A stretch of 64,000 nucleotides of DNA, from NCBI RefSeq assembly GCF_901709675.1, contig NC_051093.1, forward strand, positions 1,692,553-1,756,552. Direction: 5' to 3'. Origin of the DNA: Syngnathus acus (taxonomy: Eukaryota > Chordata > Actinopteri > Syngnathiformes > Syngnathidae). Below, in pieces: positions 24,951 through 37,989 of the stretch. The position numbers and the translations under genes are program-made. Below the pieces are notes generated by a model that searched no databases, was not told where the DNA came from, and was given only the letters and a program-made list of their open reading frames with translations. Numbering within the stretch: position 1 is the first letter of the stretch; every line of letters begins with the position of its first letter.

Positions 24951-27900
24951 GAACACTCACGTTAAGCCTCAAAGTCTTTGTGTGCGTGTGTTGTGATCTC
25001 AAAACTGCTGCAGAAGGCACTTTTTTAAAGTGATTGTCACCACTTCTTTTAGGCAAACAATGACGAGCGGCTCCATTATCTCCGTAAATTGAATACAAAT
25101 CTCCGTAGCGCTCGTGCAAATAAATTGCGCGCTTTATCGCAGTGCTCCTCCCCAAACGCACGTCTCCTCTTTGCAGCCAATGGAAAGCGAATCATGCATA
25201 AATAAGAAAGAGGAGGGATGCAGGCGACCAGCGGGCGGGTGGGCGAGCGAGCGAGCGAGCGCACGTGTGGCTGAATTTCCATATAGATAGACACGCACAT
25301 TAAACTTGGTTATCTGCAAGCTCGCTATCCACTCGTGCTCTTATTACGTTTTTGATGGAGAGACGGCCACCGGCTCGACTTTGACGTTAACGGCCACCCC
25401 CACCCCGCTGCGTGTCGCTCTGCCCCGGACACTTTGTTGGTTGCTGGCTCCGATCTGATGGGTCTTTTATCAAAGGAGTACCACAGGGAACAGTGCTCGA
25501 ACCACTTTTGTTTATGTCTCGTCGCAAACATCTTCAGAACTGCTGGAATTAATTTTCAATTAGATTCCAAAGCGTTACATTACTTTCTCTGAAAATAAGA
25601 CCAATGTTATTCAGTGTAAAAGTATAATTTTGTCATGACCTTAAACATCAATCTATGACTGAGCGCAAGCTAGCAACCAATGTTAGCAACTTTGCCATCA
25701 ACATTGCAGAGGTGCAATGCGACATACAACACTTGGCGCTTAGCACGATATGCTGAATGAAAGAGGAAGGAAACAAAACGCTTATCCATCCCGCGGCTTA
25801 CGTGTAAATTAAAATGCAATTAGAAAGAGGCAAATAGGCTGCTCCCAGGAGATTGCCATAGGGGTGGGGGGCGGGGGACAAGAGGGGTAAAAGGCTCTCA
25901 GGATAAGGGCCCGTGTCACTCATCATTAGTGTGGCATTAGACAGGAGGGGAGCCAAATCTCAACACAAGCTCGCGGGCACATTTTGTTCTCGTCGCAACG
26001 CTGATGATAACGACGACGGGAATCTGAGTACCCCAAAGATTAAATAGATCCTCCATGTTGTTTTTTGTTTGGTGCTATTGTTTCCCGCAGCCTTTTTGTC
26101 ATCGGCGGCAATGCATCCATCAAAGCGGCACGACTGTCCTCCTCAGCTGCATACAGTATTGACAAGTGTCCATTCTGACAGAATTCCAGCACCCCATCCC
26201 CGACGGCTCCCCGCTGACCACTCCGTCCCCCTTGGTGTCTGGTGCCCCCGCCCCCCTTCCCTCCGCAACGCCCCCCCACCCGGCTCCCGGGGATCAATGG
26301 GCGTATAAGCGTATGGCGGATGAACCCCACACGACGGCAGCCTCGCAGGCAGGGGAGGGAGGGGGCGGGGCATGCGTGAGGAAGAAAAGGGGAGCCCATC
26401 CTGGCAGGGCAGCACCCCACAATGCAGACCTGTCGCTTCGCTGCAACAATGGAGGTGACAATGACACTGGAGGGGGAATTTCCGCTACTCACCCCACCCC
26501 ACCCCACCTTTCAAGCAGAGGCGGGCTTATAGAGCAGACTCAAATTCATAGTTTCTTTCCATTTCAAGTATGAACGTTGAAGGCTTCAAAGGTCAAAATG
26601 CTGCTGGTATGATCGTTTGGAGCGCTCCCGTTTTGAAATTCAGTTTAAAAATCATAATGTCTTAAATTTGTTTGCCGAAATGTTGTTTTGTAAGTGCATC
26701 AAGTTGAGTTAGCTTGCGTATGAAATACGCCAAATGGTTTGTTTTTTGTTTGTTCAATGATGTCCCTGTTAAAATACTCATCATGAATCATTTGTCAAGA
26801 ACAAAATTGTGTGCCTGGACCTGAAGCAAGAACGAACGTGGGGACAGTCGTCGTTTTGTTTTGTCTCGTCACAAATCCACCCAGCAGATTGACGCTACTG
26901 AAGACGCTGGCTTCGTTGAGGTGTTTCCACCAACTATTTGCGGCCCCCACTGTTTGATAGTGTACTTTAATGACCGCCCGCTAAGCACCGCCAGGCTCTC
27001 GAGCCCTCTTAACATTTTTCTAATACCCCCCTCCCTCCCCCTCTCCACTCTGTCCTTGCATTCTGTCCCAATCAAGTCTTTTCTTCCAGTGGAGGAACGA
27101 ATCGGATGCTTCTCTGGGCCAATGCGGAGATCTCTCATCATGGCCTCCTCCTCCTCCTCGCCTCTTTTATCCCCCACCACCCTGAACTTACTTTACCTCA
27201 AGCCTTCTTTTACATGCACGCACCCACAGCCCTGCCCTCCCCACCCCTTTGCTGAGAATATCTCCATTCCCTGAGCTGGCACTCCCGGCATGGTAGGGGA
27301 GTACTCCTAGCTTGGCCTGAGCCACTCTTTTATTTTTGGGGAAAGGTGATTGAAATATCTGTGTTTCCTGCAGAGAGAGTTGCAGAGATCATGACATTAC
27401 TTGACCCTGGTCCTCCCACACACGTGCACCCATATATAACATTTGAGCAAGCGCATAAAAACCACATGAGCATTTCTAAAGTGCTTCACAACCCCTGCCC
27501 AAATCACACTTGGCAGTATTTCTAAGCACTTTATATTACGGCACATACTTTCTATCTTTCTACTATGCTGCATTCAAACGCAGACAACCTTGTCAAAACA
27601 AAACAAGGCCGTGTAGCGATAAGAAATGCGCGGGGGGGAGGGGGGGGGCAGACAGCCTGACCTTGTGTGCTGCAGATAAGTGTTGCTTTTTGACCTTGGT
27701 GTGTTGCAACAAGGTCAAAATAAACAAGGTCCTGTGAGAAAGCGTTTCTGTCGGTTTCTGCAGGGAGTCCAAATGCGCTGTCGCTTTCACGGCGCAAGGA
27801 TGACATCAACAAGGGGGGACGTGGGTTGCGCGGATAATTCAATCGTTTCCGTTTAATCCGAGTCCTGTTACACCCACAACATAGTCAACTTGTTTATGGA

Positions 27901-30469
27901 GACGAAGATTTTGCCAAACTTTAGCTGCTCGTGCATAGGTGCTTTCTTAAGGAAGACGAGAGTGTCGCTGCCAACTTTGAATGAAATCGCAAAGTAAATC
28001 AAATAAGAGTTCAGCGCCATGAAAAATTAAGACAACTGTCAAACGCTGTATATGGGCGCGTTCGTTATGTTTAAGTTATGAAACACCGCTTTTGTACGTT
28101 CGTGGGTGTTTCCACTTGATGTTACCAATTTTGGTCGCTGCGCACACACGACGCGTGTCGTGTCGACACGTCACGCACACCTGCTGAAGAAAAAGCTCGT
28201 GCTGTTATGTTCACGTGCAATTTAAAACGTGAACGCATTTAACAATTTCTATTCTCGACAACTGGGCGGGCGATGGATTAAAAATGTCATACAGCCGGTG
28301 AGGTGAGCAACGCCCAAATCCACAAACACGATAACGTTAACCCCTTCCACTTCTTCACGTACTCAAAATGCATTTTGGTGAATATAATGTACATTTTCAG
28401 AGGGTGTACATTCCACGCTCAAAGTCTTTAGCAGGAATTGAATTTCTCTGCGTGTCACTGTCTCTTTTTGCTGTTGCTAGGCAAGCAGGGCGTGTGTGCT
28501 CCGTGGCCGCGGCTGGAGGGCACCGCGGGGCGGGGGGGGGGTGGCAGAAAAAAACTGTAATTGGGCGCAAATTCAACGCTTTCAATGGGCGATTTCGCTG
28601 CCAAAGGGATCTTAAGCCTCCCCTGCGTTCATCTCTATTGCAAAAGTGCAGAATTGGAGGGCGAGCGCGGGTGGATTTGGCCGCTTTCTGTGCATGACCA
28701 TATATGGTAAGGCAGAGATAGCTCGTGCTCGCGCGCAATAGGCTGCCCGCCGCGGTTCGGCTTTACAGGCTCCGTTTTAACCCTTGTCATGCTGAATTAT
28801 TTTTTTCCACAATAAAAAACTCGTCCGATACAGCGCGGTTGTTTTGGGGCGGGGAACACTTTTGCATTTCGGCTGCGCATTTTCTAATCAAGTCCCCAGT
28901 GATTTTCTTATCTCGTGTGTTGAACTGTTACTGCGCACGTAAAACTGACATGGTAATTTGCACATTTCTTTCTCACGTGAGGCGAAATTAAAGGGGAAAT
29001 GAACTGCTCCGATTAATAATGGTGGCGTGCAAGCGGAAAAGTTGAAGATTCACAGACTTGGAACGTGTTAAATTAACGGCGGTTGAGCCCAGAGGACACA
29101 GTACTGCTCTCATATCTGTGTGTCTGTGTGTGAGGGAGAGAGAGTGAGAGAGAGAGTGTGTGACCTATATTTGCTCAGTGCAGTGAGCAGATCCAAATGT
29201 AAGCCTCCGCGATGCAATACTGGGATTTTTTATTTATTTAAGAAAAGGTATAACGCAAAGTAAAATCATAAACAAAAAAAAGTCAAGAAGCTGCAAGACG
29301 ACAAGCACGTGCATTGGTGGAGGATTTGAAAGGGTGAGTAAATACAAAAAGCAGAATTACAACTGAAATCTGGCAACACTGACAGAATATGCCCCCCCCC
29401 CCCCCCCCCACACAAAACGGAGTCAATTTTCACCATGAGTACTCACAATTCACTCATTTTTGGATTCTGGGTAACTGTAGCTTATTTGAACTCCGTGACC
29501 AAGTAAGATCTTAAACTGGATGAAAGTGAGGGAGAACTTTCATAATTCTACAATATCACAATATGCGTCCCGTCCTTGCTGCTGTCGTAATTTTGCTGTT
29601 TCTGTAAAATCCCTTAAAAAAAAAAAAAAAGAAAAGATGCACATCTTATCTTTATCGGACTTCCAAATCTCCCCACCAACAACACCTTGAAACTCACGAT
29701 GGAGGAATTTGGCACCTCTATATCTCAACATTGTTTTAATGCGGATTTGGTTCATATATCAGAATGACCTTTTCCCCATTTAACTGCCCAGAGATTAGCC
29801 TTGAGGGAGGAAAGCCGAATTGCACCGGAAATTCACCTCTACATTATGCATTTCACCCTGGAAATTCTCCCTACAAATAATCGCGGAAGGATTTCATGCA
29901 AAATATCTTAGAACGCAACAGCACGTTTCGTCAAGTAGCATTTAACATATTTTGTTTGTAAATCGTAATGGGCTTTCATTACAAAGAATTGTGCTACGTT
30001 TTAAAGTCCCAAAAGCATTCCGCACCTGTCCCTCACCTGTTTCTATGCCACGTAGTTCTTCAGTATTTAAAGACACACAAGACCCTAAATTAAGGTTCGT
30101 CTTGGAACCCTAAACGCGTTGCCTTTGTTTAAAGCTGCTCCAGGTTCATAACTGAGTCGTGCTTGCCTTTTATTGAGTCATTTAAAAGCGCGATTGCGGT
30201 GCCATTTTCCCAAATAACCAGCCTGCTTGTGAACGAACGGACCACTCCTCTTTTTGTGCTTAACATTTTCACACGCATTGCGCGTGCAAGATTGCGCGCC
30301 AACATAAACACACTGGAGGAGGGCGGATCTTCCTTCGTGACATGAAATAAAGCAGGGGCACCTATGTGCCGTGACACTTAACGTGGTGATTTATGTGAAT
30401 TCCCACACGTCCACAACGAAGGTGAAGAAGGGATGGAGCCCAACCAGGAGAGGTCTCCACCTCCCCTCC
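24951..30469. other. gene-poor region upstream of cbx4
   Basis: No protein-coding gene is supported. Poly-G/C tracts lie at 27630-27648, 28528-28541 and 29392-29409, and a GA-rich purine tract at 29132-29160. The block at about 25780-26000 (AT-rich motifs such as ATGCAATTAGAAAG, low repeat content) looks like candidate conserved non-coding DNA, as would be expected near a Polycomb developmental gene. This is only an impression without alignment. The minus-strand frame at 26040-26507 is GC-rich and has no domain. Confidence 0.35.
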
Positions 30470-30750
30470 TGACGTCATGCGCCAAAGCCGGAGCTCTTGC
30501 ACGACTGGATCAGTTCACTACCGCTCGCCTGTGACTCTCTCTGCACACTGCCAGGACTGTGCGTGGACTGTAAAAAAGGAGGGACTAAGCGAGCTGGAGG
30601 GGGATAACACTTCGGATTTGGATACACACTGGAAAACTACCAAGGCAGCGAACGAACGCGACCACCCTGCCTTGTCTGGCTTTTTCCCCCTTCTTCCTTG
30701 CACATCGCTTTCGCCCCTACCCCGTCGCTTGCGGTCGGATTGCGGCGAGA
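30470..30750 (+). promoter_or_regulatory. cbx4 promoter/5' leader with consensus CRE
   Basis: A perfect CRE palindrome TGACGTCA lies at 30470-30477, 274 bp before the cbx4 ATG. An ATG at 30477 opens a long frame that overlaps the cbx4 start out of frame. If transcription starts upstream of it, it would act as an overlapping uORF. The transcription start is not determined. Confidence 0.4.
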
Positions 30751-33700
30751 ATGGAGCTCCCTGCCGCCGGAGAGCACGTCTTTGCGGTGGAGGGCATCGA
30801 AAAGAAGCGCATTCGCAAGGTAAACTGCGTGGCGCGTTTTATTTTTTTATTTTTTGGGCGAGGGTAAAAAGGCGCACGTATTGCATTGGTGCGTTTAAAG
30901 CCTCGGGGAATATACATCTCTCTCTCTCGCTCTCTCTCCCCCAATGAACGCAGGGGAAGATTGAGTACCTGGTCAAGTGGCGGGGATGGTCTCCCAAGTA
31001 AGTCCTAATGCTGCATGTTCCGCTTAATTTGTGGATAATACAAATCGGCGAGGGCATACATGGGCGCAGTGTGTGTGTGTGTGTGTGTGTGTGTAGGCGG
31101 GCAAGTGTTTCATCCGTGGATGCCTTCACTAATTTATGCGAGGGGAAAAGGGAGGGTAGGCACGGCTATGTAATCCCGTTTTAATTATTTCTGCTCTGCC
31201 AACGAATTTGAGAGACAGTGCTGCTAAAATGGCCGACTGTATGCTGGCGCGCGGAGACAGCACACGCACACACACACGCGCACACACGCACACACACAGA
31301 TGTGTTTTGCTTGATTTCACCCTCTTCCTAACCAATTGTTTGCCGTCAAACGTGCTGCTTGTTATGTACTGGCTGTGCTTATGTCCGTATCTAACCTCTA
31401 AACTATTGTCGGTGTTTTGTTGTCCCATCATCATAATGACATTTGTTTTTGGCCCCTTCCTGCAGATACAACACATGGGAGCCGGAGGAAAACATCCTTG
31501 ACCCGCGCCTCCTCGTTGCATTTCAATACAGGTGAGACTCGCTGGACTTTGAATGTGGACCTGCTCCAACTCGACCGTGACCTTATATGGGCATGGGGGA
31601 GGGGCTACACTCCACTCTCCCTGATACCCCTCTTGACCCACTCACTGGTTGCTATCCTGGGAAAAGGGCTGGTGGGAGTTTCTTGAACAAGGACACACTC
31701 GACATAGTTAGGAAACATTGATTATATCACGCATCTTTTCTGTGAATATGATGCAGTATTATTATTATTTAATTATTCTTATTATTATTATTACTGAATG
31801 CTAACGTGGCCAAAGATCACGTACGGGCCTGCAGGACCCGTAGACACACTCACTGTAAACAACAAATTAGCATTTTCCAAAGAGGCTAATGGACACACCG
31901 ACTTGTACGGCGCGTGTGCGTCTGACTGCGTCCTGATGGGCTGCCCGTGCGCAGTTTGCGTGGAATCCTCCCCGTCCGCTCCTGGCGGATGGATGGGGGA
32001 GGGGATCCCACAAGGGAGCCCGTAATTGCCAAATCTTCTGTGAATAGGGGTCACCTCGTTGGATTTTGCGTTTGCGCCCGACTGTTTATTACAGCAGCCT
32101 TGATGTCTTGAACATCTGTCGGCCCAAAGCGTGCTCGGTTGGCCGGCCTTCATCCGCCGCTGGTTATTTACGAGTCAGTGATTCGTCAAGGTTTATTCCT
32201 GGTAGTAACGTTTCATCCTGGCCTGGCCCTGACAACCGCATTATCCACGTTGTGTCTTCAAAATCCCCCCTCTTCTTCTTTTCTTCTAAACTATGAGCCC
32301 GTATTCATGCTCGGGGGTTATCTACAAGCATTCGTCCGGTTTGACATGTACCTCATGACCCTGATTACCGTTGTGAGGACGTGGAATGGCAGAAGGGAGA
32401 ATGTCTGAACGAGACGCAGCGAGTCTTAATTAAATTTCAGCAGGCATAATGACAACACATAGCGGGACGATTACCAATGCAAATAAGGACCACAATGCTT
32501 TGCGATGGCTCACGCACATCACGTGTTGGCTTTTCATAGCCAAACTGCACGTTTGACCTTGAATACTAGGTGAAGGAAAACGGAGGACGGTCTCCCCCGC
32601 CCTTTCGGCTTCGTGTGACGTGACGCGCCAAGCTATCATTTTGCTTTGTTTTCGCAGGGAGAGGCAGGAGCAGCTGATGGGATATCGCAAAAGGGGCCCC
32701 AAAGCAAAACATCTTCCACTGCAGGTAATTGTCATCACGCCTCTCCATGGGTGAGAGGTCAGACGGGAGAGGGGGAGGGGGTAGATTCTTGTCAGGTGTT
32801 CTCGAGCGGCTGTTATTATGCTGGGCGTTATTTTTAGTTTTCCTTCAGATGGCGACGGGAAGGGGAGAGAGGTTGTCGTTCTGCCTTGTCCTCACTTTGT
32901 TTCCCAAGGTTGCGCCCGATCTAGCTTGTTGTATCTGACTGTTTAGTGTTTCCTCTCACCGGGTGGATAGTCACTTTTGGACGCACTCAGTTTAGAGCTA
33001 GTTGTTCTGTGTTTGAGCCTGGCACAAAATGGCTAAAATTAGCGCTGTGTTGTGCTTGGGTTTGTCTCGTTTTCGAGGTTTAATGGAGCTTGTTAGGAAG
33101 CAAATATGGACGTGCAGGCCCATCGCTGCGCTCAGTCGGTCGTGGTCGGGAATCATAGCTGAAGCGTGACATGTCTGCTGGCACTTGTCTGACCTGAGGT
33201 CACAGCCAAAGGTTCTTGAGCGTTCCGCTCTGAGGGGTCAGCCTGTGCCAAAGGGAAAAAGGGGCGAGCTGGTGGCTTGGATCTGCTACAGCGCAGTCCT
33301 TCTATTTGCCAGCGTGCCTTTTAATCAGAACTAAAGAATTGAGTCTATCTGTCAGGTATTGTGCATCGCCATATGATGCGTTGCTCGAGCAAGACTGTCA
33401 TAACTCCCGAAATATGCAAGGCTAAATTATTACGGTGGGGCAAAAACATTGTGGAGCACTTTATTTGTTCATGTCAAACAGTGTAGACAAAAAGAATTGT
33501 CTGCATTCCTTTGCGCAATCAGCAAAGCTTTGGAGAACTAATGCCTCTTGCTCAGGTCCACTCGAGGTGGCCAAAACATTCCGACACAGTCATAAAGACA
33601 GGAATCCCCATCCTTTTGACTAAAATATCTTGTCTATCCTTTTAGGTTCCCTCGTTTGCCCGGAGGTCGAGTATCCCCGCGGGCTTGGAGGACGCCTCTC

Positions 33701-35067
33701 CGGACGTAGATGACAGTCCCAAGGAGGATGCCGTCCCGCTCCAGCGTTGCCAGCCCCAGCAGTATCAGCTGAACAGCAAGAAGCACCATCAGTACCAGCC
33801 CAGCAGCCAGGAGGTGCCTGTCGATCAGCTGGCCAGCACCAAGAAGAAGTACGTCTACCAGCTCAACAGCAAGAAGCACCACCACTATGAGCCTGACCCC
33901 AGCATGTACCAAGCTCAGGCCTCAAAGCTCAAGAAGGTGGTCAAAGTTCAGGAAGCGCCCAGCAAAGCCGCCAACCCCGGCTGGAATCTGCCGCTGGCGC
34001 TGCAGCAGAAATGGCTTCGCGACAAAGACACGGGCTGCTTGAGTAAAGTCAAAGAGCTGGCGGTGGAGCTGCGAAAAGCTGGTCCCAAAGACGCGGAAAG
34101 CGAGCAAGCGCTCAAGCCTAATCCCAAGGACGCCACGCTCCCGAGCGCCGTCAGTGGCAAAATGAAGATCATAAAGAACAAAAACAAGAACGGACGTATC
34201 GTCATCGTCATGAGCAAGTATATGGACGCTCACAAGGTTCACGGGGCAAAGGGCAAACACGGGGAACCGTCAAGCGCTGAGAAAAGCCAAAGCGGCCAAA
34301 ACAACCCGGCGCACGGAAGCAAAACGGCCGAGAACGGTATTCCCAAAGAGATGTGCAGCAGCAGTTCCCTCCCCGCCACAGAGTGCTCCCCGAAGGACAG
34401 GCACTTTTTCAAGCCTTCGCCCAGTACAGCTGAGGAATACAACACGGAGGTTGCTCGGGGTCAGGCTGACCTGCCCGATGATCTCCCGCTGCAGCTGACC
34501 GCCAGCTCGCCCCCGACCTCCTGGCCGGCCGACGCCAACGTCCCCACGTCCGCCGCCATGATGGACCACATCCGGATTCCGTCCTACCCCGGCAGCCGCA
34601 AGAGAAAACTCTCCGAGCCTGCGGCTGAGCGCGGACTTCCCAAGGCTCCCAAAAGCCTCGGCCTTTGCGACAGCGCGCTGGGGCCGCCTCAGGACAAACC
34701 CATGGACCTTCACTGCGCCGGACGCGTCGGTGCGTACCCGTCTGATGCCATGGACTGCGCTGGCCAGGAGGAGCCCATGGATCTGAGTTGTCCAAAGACT
34801 AAGAAGCAGACTCAGCCGGAAATTCGGCCTGAGCCGCTGCGGCCTGAACTTGCACCTGAGCCTGAACTGCAATCCCAAAGTGAACCTGCTCCCCAAGCTG
34901 AATCCCCGCCCGCTCTCCAAGATACCAACACAGCAACCCAGGACACGCCGAACAAGACGAAAGCAGCGCTGACTCAAAAGATCTCTCCTTTTATGGGAAA
35001 TATCATCATCACTGATGTCACAACAAACAGTCTGACAGTAACCTTCAAGGAGTACGTCTCTTTCTAA
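30751..35067 (+). CDS. cbx4: chromobox 4 (Polycomb 2), PRC1 subunit and SUMO E3 ligase
   Basis: The product is a nuclear PRC1 reader of H3K27me3. Exons: 30751-30819, 30954-30997, 31466-31531, 32658-32724, 33646-35067, giving 555 residues (human 560). The chromodomain (about 10-62) keeps the aromatic cage (FAVE; W and W in [25 protein letters not shown]). CBX4-specific features are the duplicated YQLNSKKHH motif (residues about 122 and 153), the basic/SIM block [15 protein letters not shown] (about 260-275) and the C-terminal Pc-box [18 protein letters not shown] (about 535-553) for RING1 binding. Two CtBP-type motifs appear: PMDLH (about 434) and PMDLS (about 459), against one PIDLR in human. 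The human poly-His tract is absent. The start is set by family match and a good Kozak context (GAGAATGG). Confidence 0.97.
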
Positions 35068-36200
35068 GGAAGCCACTGACTGGACAGACGGATTGTGTCC
35101 AAATGTGCATAGTGTAGAAAAGAAAAAAACATACAGAGATTTTGTACATATGCAAAGTTATAATTTATCATTCAAATTTAATATGTTTCCTACATGTTTT
35201 ATACTGTAACTCTGAAACGTAGCCAAGCAAGTGCCCTCGAGGATTTCCGTGGATACATTCAACGAGATGTGTTCCGCTTCAAAAAAAGAAAAACACTCTA
35301 CGAGTATATTGCGTTGTTTCATACCTGTACCAAACTTGTAATCTCAGATGTGCAAAGGTTTATACGTCTTTTGTATCAAACTCGATCAATTATTTGGGGT
35401 CCCGCTGCGCATTAGAGAGGAACTTGTCATGTTGGTATAGATCAAAGATCAAATTGAAAGCACTTCATTACTTTTTCTCCACCAGGCAATGATCGCTAAT
35501 TGCCTTCATTATTCAGTTTGCCCTCCTTCAGGTCGTTTTCAGAGGTTTGGACTCGATTCAGTCGTGGGCATTATAATCGATTCATCGTTATGAATGTGGT
35601 TGATTGCGTGGAAACGATAGTTGTCGTTATGTCTCGAAGTAACAAACTGATTGTTTATCAAGAAAATGAATTGTCCCGTTTTTGTGAGGCACGCGTCTTG
35701 AGATGCAAACATGACAAAGACGTACGCAAACTCTCTTCCGTTTGACAAATGTGAGCCCTCACTTTTTTAGCATTGTTCATCTCATGAATATTCCGTGATG
35801 GGAAAAGGCGGCTGACTGCCGTTTGTTAGGCTCGCTCGTGACCCGTCAAATGTGACTCATCAAGGTTTTGCTAGGCACACTTGAAGACGAGCTTGCTTTT
35901 TGTTGATGCTGCTTGAAATGCAAATGTTGACTCTCGCCTTCGAGATGCACACTGAATGCAAAACCAGCTTAAGAATGCTAAAATGCGACAAGAATGAATC
36001 GGAAGCGAGCATATTTATTTGGGAGAAGCTGCAAGGGATCTTTTAACAATTGTTTCCATGAATTTTGCTGTCCTTTTGGGTTTTGTTTTGCTTTCATTTG
36101 TCGATGCACTCGCTTACAAGGATCGTCATTACGTTGCTTAGGGACACGAGTTAGCTTACTGCTGTTGGCACACTTTCACAATAAAGAAAGCAAAGTTCCT
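35068..36200 (+). other. cbx4 3' UTR (probable)
   Basis: AT-rich, non-coding. The first AATAAA is at 36180-36185, placing the likely 3' end near 36.2 kb. Short frames inside are not supported. Confidence 0.5.
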
Positions 36201-37639
36201 CGTAAGGCTTGGCTCTTGATCATTATTTAAAATTAATGTTTTGAATCTAACGCTTAATGTGAATGTTGAAAAATATGTGATAAGATGATTCCAAAAAATC
36301 ATCAACTACCGGGGCTTCAAAATCGTCCAGCATGGAAAAATGGACACTACCTAAAGCTTACATATCACGTTTATAAATTTTTACGTTTTACTCATTCAGT
36401 TGTGGTCTATATAAAGTGAAACAGCAATGCTTTTGTCTGAATTCCTCGTTTTGATAGCATCACAGGTCCCTCTTTTATACTTGTTCTGAGGTGCGACTCA
36501 GAGCAAGCCGTTTTACGACCTGTCACTTTAAATGCAAATGAGATACTTTGCCCCACTCCCTCCCGACCACAAGACGTGCGCCTGCCTTTCTGGTCTGACA
36601 TATTTGTAGTTTTTTAGCCGAGGTAGAGTTTATTTGCGCCGCACACATTTTGATTGATTAAAAGATGTCAACGGCAGAAGACTTGTCCATACAACCATAC
36701 ATAACATGTAACAAAATAAATTCCCTCACAATATTTATGAACATGTCTTGTAAACTGCAGTCAAGTTAACCAGTAAGCTAATGCTAGCGTTAGCAAGAAG
36801 ACAACGAATGCATTTAACACATTATTGTATTCCCCAAGAATAATACAGCACCTTCAATGCAATTCATCTGATATAACTACTCAAAATACATCCACAAGAA
36901 GTGAAAACAGAGCGCACAGCTCTAAAATCAGCAAAAAGACTGACGCTAATGCTATGTAAACGAGTGCATCATAGAATAATATGAAAGTGAAATACAGTTG
37001 ATTATTTTTGTGTCATCTCAAGCTTACTGCTATACTGTGTCCGTTGTTTCCATAGATTGAAGGAACTGAACCATACACGAAACGAAGTCTTTCGGCGAAT
37101 CCTTCTCTATTCTGACAAAAGATTTCAGAAACACCTTGTCCTTGAGTCCTTGAGCAAGCAGGACTTTGCCCACAGATGTGGGAACACTGCTTGAAAAATT
37201 TAATTAGACCGGGCACTTCTTTGAGGTTCTGATGCTGAGGGACAGTGCAATGAGTTGTGTGGATTGATGCATCCAACAACGGAACATTTTGATCTCTCCA
37301 CTTCAGCATGGACTTCAAAAGTCTCTCCGAGTAATAAAGATGGCGGATTTGCGAAACCGTTTGGCCGCACCCATTACCTTGTTCGGTAGTCCCGCCCCAA
37401 AGGATGTGACGTATTAGATAAAAATAAGTAACAGAAAATGGAGAAAACTGAACAGAGTAAAAAATAGCTCCCAAACAGATCATAAAGTATCTTTGCAACA
37501 CCTGGAGGAATAGATTACACTTTTCTACAATCTTGGAGACCCCAAGTGCACGATAAAATGAATATAAAAGAAAAAAAAAGTGGATTTTCCATGATATGTC
37601 TTTTTTAATGCAGCAACTTTTGCGACATGTTTGAGTCTC
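36201..37639. other. intergenic sequence cbx4-cbx8, left part
   Basis: AT-rich. A 162-codon open frame on the minus strand (37013-37501) has no recognisable domain and no codon or context support, so I do not call it a gene. Confidence 0.4.
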
Positions 37640-37650
37640 AAGTCAATTGT

Positions 37651-37978
37651 CCATCCATCCATTTTCTATAACGCTTGTCCCCACGGGGTCGCGGGTGTGC
37701 TGGAGCCTATCCCAGCAGTCATTGGGCAGTAGGCGGGGGACACCCTGAACTGGTTGCCTGCCAATCACAGGGCACACAGAGACGAACAATTTGGAGTGCT
37801 CAATCGGCCTACCAGGCATGTTTTTGGGATGGGGGAGGAAACTGGAGTGCCCGGAGAAAACCCACACGGGCACGGGGAGAACATGCAAACTTCACACAGG
37901 GAGGGCCGGAGGTGGAATCGAAACCGCACCCTCCTAACTATGAGGCGGACATGCTAACCAGTGCGCCACTGAGCTGCC
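37651..37978 (-). mobile_element. tRNA-derived SINE with 11-bp target duplication
   Basis: It is flanked by AAGTCAATTGT at 37640-37650 and 37979-37989, an exact 11-bp duplication typical of LINE-mediated insertion. On the minus strand the head begins at 37978. It has an A-box-like TGGCGCACTGG at 37968-37958 (10 nt in) and a B-box-like GGTTTCGATTCC at 37925-37914 (about 54 nt in), i.e. tRNA spacing. The body ends in GAAAATGG and a (ATGG)n tail at 37651. The 3' end resembles that of the LINE remnant at 20.2 kb. A second, diverged copy is at 44898. Confidence 0.85.
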
Positions 37979-37989
37979 AAGTCAATTGT

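Noticed and set aside
26040-26573. GC-rich open frames on both strands
   Set aside because: Overlapping in opposite senses, Pro/Gly/Arg-rich through composition, with no homology that I can recognise.
34270-35076. 268-codon minus-strand open frame
   Set aside because: It is antisense to the large cbx4 exon and owes its length to GC-rich codon use there.
37013-37501. 162-codon minus-strand open frame
   Set aside because: No recognisable domain or promoter context; AT-rich intergenic DNA gives such frames by chance, and nothing supports expression.
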